Below, piece by piece: positions 5,902 through 10,703 of a DNA stretch of 10,703 bases. The notes under the pieces are model-generated. The model did no database searches, was not told where the DNA came from, and worked only from the letters and a program-made list of their open reading frames with translations. The DNA is from Lachnospiraceae bacterium UBA3711. Lineage in GTDB: Bacteria > Bacillota > Clostridia > Lachnospirales > Lachnospiraceae. Position numbers and translations under genes: made by a program. The DNA is taken from contig DFHY01000065.1 of NCBI GenBank assembly GCA_002371345.1, positions 556-11,258 of the forward strand, given 5' to 3'. Every line of letters starts with the position of its first letter. Within the stretch, counting starts at the first letter, position 1.

Positions 5902-7464
5902 TTACCTGTCGTAAATCCTGGTGTAGCGTCTCAGCCAGTCGCGGCGCCACGGCTCATCTATATCGCTCTGCTCATAGCGGAACGCCCAGTTCGCCTGAGC
6001 CACTCCCGGAGTATTCATGCGCGACTCGCTGCCCATCTGCAGCAGATCCTGGATCGGAAAGATCGCGAACTTCGCAACGGAGCCAAGAGCGAAACGGATG
6101 AAGTCCAGGGAGACGCCGCCGCCGTCACAGTTGCCCATAATACGTATGCGGTTCCTGACCTCCTCACTCTGGTTCTGATACCAGCCGGATGTTGTGTCGT
6201 TGTCATGGGTTCCTGTATAGCACACGCAGTTCGAAGTATCATAAAAATGAGGAAGGTACTTATCGTCGTTCATGTTTTCGAATCCAAACTGCAGTACCTT
6301 CATGCCCGGGAAGTTGAACTTAGTCCTGAGCGCATCGACATCCTCTGTGATGACTCCCAGATCCTCAGCTATGATAGGCATCTTCTCCCCAAAGTGCTTC
6401 TGAAGGGCCAGGAACAGCTTTTCTCCCGGGCCTTCCTTCCATGTTCCCTCGATGGCGGTCTGCGCGTCGGCGGGAACCGCCCAGTAGCTGACGAACCCGC
6501 GGAAATGATCTATCCTGACATAATCAACCAGCTCAAGCTGGCGGGCTATGCGGCGGATCCACCAGTCAAACCCCGTTTTCTCATGCCAGTCCCATTCATA
6601 GAGCGGATTGCCCCACAGCTGTCCGGTTGCCGAGAAGTAATCAGGCGGGACTCCCGCAACCTCCAGCGGATATCCCTTCGGATCCAGTTTGAACAGCTTC
6701 TTCTCCGCCCATACGTCGCAGTTGTCGATAGCCATGAAGATCGGAATATCGCCTATAATCGCCACATCACGGTCAGCGGCATACAGCCTCAGCGCCATCC
6801 ACTGCTCCTGGAACAGGAACTGTGTGAACTTGTAGTAGCGGATCTCCTGCTTCAGCTTATCGGCATATGCCTTCTTCGCGGCGCTCCTGCCCTCGCGAAG
6901 CTCCGGATCCCAGTCAAGCCAGCAGCGTCCCTCAAAATGATCCTTCAGCGCGCAGAACAGGGCATAGTCATCCAGCCATCCCGCCTGAGCGGCGCAGAAG
7001 TCCCTGAACCTCTCGCTCAGGGTCGGCTCCAGGTTTCTCTCAGCCGGAGTATGGGCCTCTATCTCAACGAAATGAGCGAATGCTTTTTTCAGAAGGCGTA
7101 CCTTGTACTCGATAACTGAACCGTAATCTATCTTTCTTGGATCCCAGGACGGCTCGTCCTCCATGTCCTGGCTGGTAAGAAGGCCTTCCTTCTTAAGTTC
7201 CTCCGGGCTGATGATATATATCTGTCCTGCAAAAGCGGACAGGCTCTGGTAAGGAGAATCACCGAATCCTGTCGGTCCCAGTGGAAGCACCTGCCACAGA
7301 TGCTGCCCTGTATCATGCAGAAAATCTATAAAATCCCTTGCGCCCTGTCCCATATCACCGATTCCGTGAGGGGAAGGAAACGAGGTCGGATGTACCAGGA
7401 CGCCGCTCATGCGGCGCTTGAGGTGCCTGGCTTCAAGTGTTTTTTCCAGTTCCGTATGATCCAT
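5902..7464 (-). CDS. malQ: 4-alpha-glucanotransferase (amylomaltase, GH77)
   Basis: A 520-residue GH77 enzyme of standard length that transfers alpha-1,4-glucan segments between malto-oligosaccharides in the cytoplasm. The N-terminus has the family signature RMSGVLVHPTSFPSPHGIGD and LPLGPTGFGDSPYQS (61-75). The catalytic residues are all present: nucleophile Asp319 in VRIDHFRG, acid/base Glu367 in IIAEDLG and Asp421 in GTHDNDTTSG. The 250s-loop region (DYFSATGQLWGNPLYEW) is conserved. The ATG at 7464 has AAGGAG eleven bases upstream, a slightly long spacing. It is preceded by its own promoter and a long, apparently structured leader, and lies close to glgC/glgD. That fits a role in making or breaking down storage glucan or imported maltodextrin. 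Confidence 0.97.
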   Translation of the reverse strand: MDHTELEKTLEARHLKRRMSGVLVHPTSFPSPHGIGDMGQGARDFIDFLHDTGQHLWQVLPLGPTGFGDSPYQSLSAFAGQIYIISPEELKKEGLLTSQDMEDEPSWDPRKIDYGSVIEYKVRLLKKAFAHFVEIEAHTPAERNLEPTLSERFRDFCAAQAGWLDDYALFCALKDHFEGRCWLDWDPELREGRSAAKKAYADKLKQEIRYYKFTQFLFQEQWMALRLYAADRDVAIIGDIPIFMAIDNCDVWAEKKLFKLDPKGYPLEVAGVPPDYFSATGQLWGNPLYEWDWHEKTGFDWWIRRIARQLELVDYVRIDHFRGFVSYWAVPADAQTAIEGTWKEGPGEKLFLALQKHFGEKMPIIAEDLGVITEDVDALRTKFNFPGMKVLQFGFENMNDDKYLPHFYDTSNCVCYTGTHDNDTTSGWYQNQSEEVRNRIRIMGNCDGGGVSLDFIRFALGSVAKFAIFPIQDLLQMGSESRMNTPGVAQANWAFRYEQSDIDEPWRRDWLRRYTRIYDR

Positions 7465-7508
7465 ATGCTTATGTACTCCTTGATTGTATTTATATCATTC
7501 GATTAACC

Positions 7509-7674
7509 CGCCAAAAGCCGATTACGGATTATGTTGCACGCTATTCCACTAAGGCCCGTAAACCCGCCAAGTGGAATATGTGTGTTCCGGACCCAGCACC
7601 GGGCAAGCCGGCTGGCAAAACCCGGCAGAAGCTGTGTGCACGGCTCAGCCGGGGCAAAGGTCATGCTTTTGGCG
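7509..7674 (-). ncRNA. Candidate structured RNA: long malQ leader, class not recognised
   Basis: On the minus strand CGCCAAAAGC (7674..7665), only a few bases after the predicted transcription start, is perfectly complementary to GCTTTTGGCG (7518..7509). This 10-bp helix would close a domain of 166 bases. Inside it I see hairpin CGGCT/AGCCG (7651..7641), then a helix TGCAC (7640..7636) with GTGCA (7539..7535). The latter encloses a stem AGC..GCCGGG/CCCGGT..GCT (7633..7595) and a 9-bp stem TATTCCACT/AGTGGAATA (7578..7570 with 7550..7542). A short CCG/CGG hairpin (7527..7518) abuts the closing helix, sharing one base with it. The layout resembles a riboswitch or other cis-acting RNA. The malQ ribosome binding site lies outside the domain and no terminator stem with a U-run is evident. 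Known motifs I checked by eye (TPP, T-box, c-di-GMP, SRP, tmRNA, RNase P) do not fit. All pairings are hand-found, not energy-tested. Confidence 0.5.
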
Positions 7675-7682
7675 CTGTAATC

Positions 7683-7711
7683 ATTCTATCCCAACACATG
7701 CTTTTTCGCAA
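7683..7711 (-). promoter_or_regulatory. malQ: Sigma-A-type promoter for malQ and its leader
   Basis: On the minus strand TTGCGA (7706..7711) is followed after exactly 17 bases by TAGAAT (7683..7688). Four of six -35 positions and five of six -10 positions match consensus. The start point would fall near 7676, giving a leader of about 212 bases and placing transcription initiation just before the closing helix of the proposed RNA domain. This agreement supports both calls. Confidence 0.65.
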
Positions 7712-7734
7712 CTGCGCCGGATTCAGGGCATAAT

Positions 7735-7764
7735 CGGGCAGGGGGATAGCTATCCCCCTGCCCG
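7735..7764. terminator. 30-base perfect palindrome, possible terminator of the glgC-glgD-spoVG unit
   Basis: CGGGCAGGGGGATAG (7735..7749) is immediately followed by its exact reverse complement, so the stem could be 13 bp with an AGCT loop. It lies 62 bases after the spoVG stop and 23 bases upstream of the malQ -35, between the two transcription units. On the minus strand the base of the stem is followed by ATTATGCC rather than a run of T, so intrinsic termination would be weak. A transcript barrier, mRNA 3'-end stabiliser or DNA-level site are alternatives. Confidence 0.45.
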
Positions 7765-7826
7765 CTGCATGCTGTTTTGAGGAGCCTCCTTCGCGGAAGC
7801 CGCCAACTCTCAGCCATTATCTGATA

Positions 7827-8102
7827 TTATTCTGCTTCTTCTTCTGTCGGAATGGCTTTCTCATACTCGTGCAAAATGACATCCTGCATCTGCTGTCTGG
7901 TCTCTGAATTGATTGGATGAGCAATATCACGGTACTCCCCGTCAGCAGTCTTCCTGCTCGGCATCGCAATGAAGAGGCCTTTCTCGCCCTCTATCACCTT
8001 GATATCATGAACCACAAACTCGTCGTCCAGCGTCACCGAAACAATTGCCTTCATCTTGCCTTCTTTAGCAATCTTTCTAACCCTCACATCAGTAATTGTC
8101 AT
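7827..8102 (-). CDS. spoVG: SpoVG family regulator
   Basis: A 91-residue protein matching SpoVG from end to end: MTITDVRVRKI, KMKAIVSVTLDDEFVVHDIKV, GLFIAMPSRKT and DIAHPINSETR are the family hallmarks. SpoVG is a small nucleic-acid-binding regulator first defined in Bacillus sporulation and septation; in other Firmicutes it binds DNA and RNA and affects envelope, virulence and metabolic genes. AGGTGAG lies six bases before the ATG. The gene begins 42 bases after glgD with no clear promoter in between, so it is probably expressed from the glgC promoter. The C-terminus after residue 83 is acidic (TEEEAE). Confidence 0.96.
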   Translation of the reverse strand: MTITDVRVRKIAKEGKMKAIVSVTLDDEFVVHDIKVIEGEKGLFIAMPSRKTADGEYRDIAHPINSETRQQMQDVILHEYEKAIPTEEEAE

Positions 8103-8144
8103 CTTTTACTCACCTATCAGACTTTCCTTGTTCTTTCAAAACTG

Positions 8145-9263
8145 TTACAAAACATACCGTTCATCTGATTCGATGACAATCTTGATACCATCATCCCCGT
8201 TGTAATAAGTATTTGCCCGAATGGTATCGCGACTTTCCACGATGCAGTTCTCCAAATGAACATTGTCGCCAAGATACACATCGTTCAACACGATAGAGTT
8301 CCTAATCACACAGTTTTCACCAACAAATACATTCTTGAATATGAGAGAATTCTCTACATATCCATTGATGATCGACCCTGCGGAAACGAGGCTGTTCTTC
8401 ACTTCGCTCCCCGGATTGTACTTGGCCGGCGGAAGGTCGTCGACCTTGGAGTGAACCTCAGGATACTGGCGGAAGAAGTAATCCCTAACCTCAGGCCTGA
8501 GGAAATCCATATTCGTCCTGTAGTACGAATCTACAGAAGCGATATTGCTCCAGTAGCTGTCGATCTTATAACCATAGATCCTCTTGACGCTCTTGTAACG
8601 AATCAAGACGTCCCGCACGAAGTCGAACCTTCCCTCCCCCGCGCTCTTCTCAATCAGCTCGATGAGCTGACGTCTTCTGATGACGTAGATACCGCAGGAA
8701 ATAGTGTTGGAATCGGAAGCCATCGGCTTCTCCTCAAACTGCTCTATCCTGCACTCCTCGTTCATCTTCAGAACTCCGAACCGCGTCACGTCCTCCTGCG
8801 GCGGAATCTGCTTGCATACAACCGTAATGTCTGCCTTGCGGGCGATATGGTACTCGAGCACCTTGTTGTAGTCAAGCTTGTACACACAGTCGCCGGCAGC
8901 AATTACCACATACGGTTCATGGCAGTTCTTCAGGAAGTCGAGGTTCTGATACAGCGCGTCAGCCGTGCCCCTGTACCAGAAATTATTGTCGATCGTGACG
9001 GTCGGCGGAAAAACGTACAGCCCCCCCATCTTGCGTCCGAAATCCCACCACTTGGAGGATGACAGATGCTCGTTCAGGGATCTGGAATTGTACTGGGTCA
9101 GCACCGCAACCTTCTGTATGCGGGAGTTTGACATGGAACTCAACGCAAAGTCTATGCTGCGGAATGACCCCGCGATCGGCATTGCGGCGATCGCTCTCTT
9201 ATTGGATAACTCTTTCATACGGTAGCTGTTGCCACCGGCCAGGATCATACCGACTGCTCTCAT
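8145..9263 (-). CDS. glgD: Glucose-1-phosphate adenylyltransferase, GlgD (regulatory-type) subunit
   Basis: A 372-residue GlgC paralogue that pairs with GlgC in Firmicute ADP-glucose pyrophosphorylase. The N-terminal nucleotidyltransferase domain is degenerate at the pyrophosphorylase loop: AGGNSYRMKELSNKRA (9-24) lacks the GxGxR pattern of GlgC, which is typical of GlgD and suggests little activity on its own. It keeps GDCVYK (124-129), the sugar-phosphate loop FEEKP (176-180) and SCGIYVI. The C-terminus (about 290-350) has hexapeptide repeats forming a left-handed beta-helix (SLVSAGSIINGYVENSLIF and following). Its ATG overlaps the glgC stop as ATGA and AGGTG lies seven bases upstream, so translation is probably coupled to glgC, which suits a hetero-oligomer. 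Confidence 0.96.
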   Translation of the reverse strand: MRAVGMILAGGNSYRMKELSNKRAIAAMPIAGSFRSIDFALSSMSNSRIQKVAVLTQYNSRSLNEHLSSSKWWDFGRKMGGLYVFPPTVTIDNNFWYRGTADALYQNLDFLKNCHEPYVVIAAGDCVYKLDYNKVLEYHIARKADITVVCKQIPPQEDVTRFGVLKMNEECRIEQFEEKPMASDSNTISCGIYVIRRRQLIELIEKSAGEGRFDFVRDVLIRYKSVKRIYGYKIDSYWSNIASVDSYYRTNMDFLRPEVRDYFFRQYPEVHSKVDDLPPAKYNPGSEVKNSLVSAGSIINGYVENSLIFKNVFVGENCVIRNSIVLNDVYLGDNVHLENCIVESRDTIRANTYYNGDDGIKIVIESDERYVL

Positions 9264-10534
9264 GTCACAACACCTGCCTTATCCAGAATCTCGCCGCTCG
9301 CGAGGTAGCCGTCCGGATAATCATCCGGAACTGTGACTCCGGTTACCGCGGTATTCCTTCCTATCCTGACGCCGCCGGGAATCGTTGTGTCCTCCCCGAC
9401 CACCGTCAGCGCGAAAGAATAGATATCCGGCCTGACCCGGTTGGGTGCCTGATCGCCCCATCCGACTACGCTCTTCTCCCCGATCACGCAGTTCTCCGCA
9501 ACAATCGCCCGGTCAAGGATCGCCCCGGCTTTTATCACGGTGTTCTGCATGACGATGGAATCGCGCACCACCGCGCCGGTTTCGATCGTGACTCCGCTGC
9601 CTATGATCGAGTTTGAGACATCGCCGTACACTTCCGTCCCGTCCGATATCAGGCATCGGAACACCTTGGCGTCCGAAGAAACATACTGCGGAGGAATGAT
9701 GTCGTTCTTGGTGTATATCTTCCAGAACTCCTCGTACAGGTTAAACTCGGGAATGATGTCGATCAGTTCCATGTTGGCTTCCCAGTAGGATCCGAGAGTT
9801 CCGACATCTTTCCAGTAGCCGTTGAACTCATAGGCCGCCAGATTCTTTCCACGGTCAAAGCAGTACGGGATCACGTGCTTGCCGAAATCGCATCCCTCCT
9901 GCTCGCTGAGCGCTATCAGGGCATCACGCAGCACAGGCCAGCTGAAGATGTAGATCCCCATAGAAGCCAGATTGCTCTTCGGGTGCTCCGGCTTCTCCTG
10001 GAACTCCCTGATCCTGCCGTCCTCACCTGAGACAACGATCCCAAACCGGCCCGCCTCCTCCTGCGGTACAGGCATAACTGCGATCGACACATCCGCATTG
10101 TGTGACTTATGAAAGTCAAGCATCACCTCATAGTCCATCTTATAGATATGATCTCCCGAGAGGATCAGCACATAATCCGGATGGAAGCTCTCCATATATG
10201 CCAGATTCTGGTATATGGCATTCGCTGTTCCAGTATACCACTCCGTCTTTCCGACCTTCTCGTACGGCGGAAGAACCGTGACTCCGCCCTGGTTCCGGTC
10301 AAGATCCCACGGAATACCGATACCGATATGGGTGTTCAGCCGAAGAGGCTGATACTGAGTCAGCACGCCCACCGTATCGATCCCGGAGTTGATGCAGTTG
10401 CTCAGCGGAAAGTCAATAATACGGTACTTGCCGCCGAACGCAACAGCCGGTTTTGCAACTTTTGCTGTGAGAACACCAAGTCTCGAGCCCTGGCCTCCCG
10501 CCAGCAGCATTGCAATCATCTCTTTTTTTACCAC
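9260..10534 (-). CDS. glgC: Glucose-1-phosphate adenylyltransferase, catalytic subunit GlgC
   Basis: A 424-residue enzyme making ADP-glucose and pyrophosphate from ATP and glucose 1-phosphate, the committed step of glycogen synthesis. Catalytic features are intact: AGGQGSRLGVLTAKVAKPAV (12-31), catalytic Asp128 in ILSGDHIYKMDY, the glucose-1-phosphate loop FQEKP with Lys181, SMGIYIF (191-197) and GYWKDVGTLGSYWEANMEL. Hexapeptide repeats fill the last 130 or so residues. I start it at GTG (10534) because GAGGGGG stands six bases before it and the product then begins MVKKEMIAMLLAGG, the normal family N-terminus. An in-frame ATG at 10609 would add 25 unrelated residues and lies upstream of the promoter, so it is rejected. 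It is the first gene of the glgC-glgD-spoVG unit. Confidence 0.97.
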   Translation of the reverse strand: MVKKEMIAMLLAGGQGSRLGVLTAKVAKPAVAFGGKYRIIDFPLSNCINSGIDTVGVLTQYQPLRLNTHIGIGIPWDLDRNQGGVTVLPPYEKVGKTEWYTGTANAIYQNLAYMESFHPDYVLILSGDHIYKMDYEVMLDFHKSHNADVSIAVMPVPQEEAGRFGIVVSGEDGRIREFQEKPEHPKSNLASMGIYIFSWPVLRDALIALSEQEGCDFGKHVIPYCFDRGKNLAAYEFNGYWKDVGTLGSYWEANMELIDIIPEFNLYEEFWKIYTKNDIIPPQYVSSDAKVFRCLISDGTEVYGDVSNSIIGSGVTIETGAVVRDSIVMQNTVIKAGAILDRAIVAENCVIGEKSVVGWGDQAPNRVRPDIYSFALTVVGEDTTIPGGVRIGRNTAVTGVTVPDDYPDGYLASGEILDKAGVVT

Positions 10535-10540
10535 GTTATT

Positions 10541-10547
10541 CCCCCTC
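10541..10547 (-). promoter_or_regulatory. glgC: Ribosome binding site deciding the glgC GTG start
   Basis: GAGGGGG on the minus strand, six bases before GTG at 10534..10532. The next in-frame ATG (10519..10517, MIAML) has no comparable site at a suitable distance, so initiation at GTG is favoured. Confidence 0.75.
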
Positions 10548-10552
10548 GACAA

Positions 10553-10571
10553 GTTGATAAGAGATATTAAC
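10553..10571. promoter_or_regulatory. Imperfect palindrome at the glgC transcription start
   Basis: GTTGATAAGAGATATTAAC has partial dyad symmetry (GTT.ATA at one end, TAT.AAC at the other). It lies at the predicted start point in the 5' leader, where a repressor could block initiation. The symmetry is imperfect and the region is AT-rich, so this is tentative. Confidence 0.25.
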
Positions 10572-10577
10572 ATGCAC

Positions 10578-10606
10578 ATTATAGCACACGCCTTTTTATT
10601 TGTGAA
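10578..10606 (-). promoter_or_regulatory. glgC: Strong sigma-A promoter of glgC-glgD-spoVG, extended -10
   Basis: On the minus strand TTCACA (10601..10606, 5 of 6) is followed after 17 bases by a perfect TATAAT (10578..10583), preceded by TGC as an extended -10. The sequence upstream of the -35 is rich in A and T (for example AATTGTAAATTTTG), like an UP element. The start point should be near 10571, giving a leader of about 37 bases before the GTG start. Confidence 0.85.
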
Positions 10607-10703
10607 CAAAATTTACAATTCATCGCTGATTCCTTGCGTTAAGTTTGTCACAATTTAAAAAAATTTCATTCTCAACGGTTGCAAATATTCTATGTGCCTA
10701 TAT
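10607..10703. other. AT-rich region upstream of the glgC promoter
   Basis: No gene is seen between the glgC promoter and the window edge. The stretch is markedly richer in A and T than the rest of the window. It contains the 9-base palindrome CAACGGTTG (10673..10681), about 67 bases upstream of the -35, a possible but unproven regulator site. Confidence 0.4.

Larger units (their letters stand above)
7465..7826. other. 362-base intergenic region: spoVG 3' end, palindrome, malQ promoter and long leader
   Basis: No credible coding sequence lies here; the plus-strand open frames crossing it lack ribosome binding sites and recognisable sequence. Reading with transcription, after spoVG there is a short AGGAG/CTCCT hairpin around 7779..7789. 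It is followed by the 30-base palindrome (7735..7764), the malQ promoter (7683..7711) and then about 212 bases of leader. A 10-base direct repeat AACCCGCCAA occurs at 7505..7514 and 7561..7570. Confidence 0.6.

Noticed and set aside
5836..7119. Plus-strand open frame of 427 codons
   Set aside because: It is antisense to malQ, whose GH77 motifs are intact. It starts at the repeat, has no ribosome binding site and no family resemblance.
7580..7605. GGTCCGGAA in the malQ leader, reminiscent of the SRP RNA core
   Set aside because: The adjoining conserved SRP sequence (AGGAAGCAGCC-like) and tip loop are missing, and the surrounding helices do not form the SRP rod.
7509..7674. Assignment of the leader to a known riboswitch class
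   Set aside because: By eye I find none of the core motifs of TPP, SAM, cobalamin, T-box, c-di-GMP, c-di-AMP or guanidine RNAs. A covariance-model scan would be decisive.
7437..7780. Plus-strand open frames through the malQ leader region (98 and 69 codons)
   Set aside because: They lack ribosome binding sites, and the sequence is better explained by the minus-strand promoter and paired RNA elements.
8256..9062. Plus-strand open frame of 268 codons
   Set aside because: It is antisense to glgD; the composition mirrors the real gene and no motif is recognisable.
9059..9616. Plus-strand open frame of 185 codons
   Set aside because: It is antisense to glgD and glgC and has no supporting features.
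10535..10609. Upstream ATG extension of glgC by 25 residues
   Set aside because: It would begin upstream of the predicted transcription start and inside the -35 to -10 promoter region, and the added residues do not belong to the family.
1..10703. CRISPR array, insertion sequence, prophage or toxin-antitoxin genes
   Set aside because: No regularly spaced repeats, transposase or phage motifs, and no small paired genes with such features were seen on either strand.

Overview
All ten recognisable protein genes lie on the minus strand, so the window reads right to left. The gene content points to a Gram-positive, spore-lineage Firmicute, most likely a Clostridia member of the Lachnospiraceae type. 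The evidence is a paired GlgC/GlgD ADP-glucose pyrophosphorylase, SpoVG directly behind it, a DUF5685 protein, a VanR/VanS-like two-component pair and strong purine-rich ribosome binding sites. The family-level placement is inference from gene content, not from a phylogenetic marker.

Right third (about 10700 down to 5900): glycogen metabolism. A very good sigma-A-type promoter (10578..10606, extended -10) drives glgC, glgD and spoVG. glgC and glgD overlap by ATGA, and spoVG follows after 42 bases. A 30-base perfect palindrome follows spoVG. Next comes a second clear promoter (7683..7711), whose predicted start point is more than 200 bases upstream of malQ. The leader between them (core 7509..7674) can be folded by eye into a multibranched domain closed by a perfect 10-bp helix. 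I do not recognise it as a known RNA class, and it is the most interesting item in the window. malQ (4-alpha-glucanotransferase) follows. GlgC/GlgD supply ADP-glucose for glucan synthesis and MalQ remodels malto-oligosaccharides. Glycogen synthase, branching enzyme and phosphorylase genes are not in the window.

Middle (5807 to 1880): a PlsC-family acyltransferase, an OmpR/VanR-type response regulator and a large six-helix membrane histidine kinase with a roughly 290-residue outer domain. They are spaced as one operon and look like a phospholipid or envelope-linked sensing unit. A compact hairpin sits in the unusually long gap between regulator and kinase.

Left (1612 to 1): a compact three-gene operon of a small two-helix membrane protein with a C-terminal zinc ribbon, a DUF5685 protein and a J-domain protein cut off by the window edge. 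The DUF5685 protein carries two Asp-rich motifs spaced as in isoprenoid synthases.

Two diverged copies of a 58-base palindromic repeat lie in opposite orientations at 1750..1807 and 5841..5898, each in an intergenic gap flanking the acyltransferase/two-component operon. No tRNA, rRNA, CRISPR array, insertion sequence or phage gene was seen.
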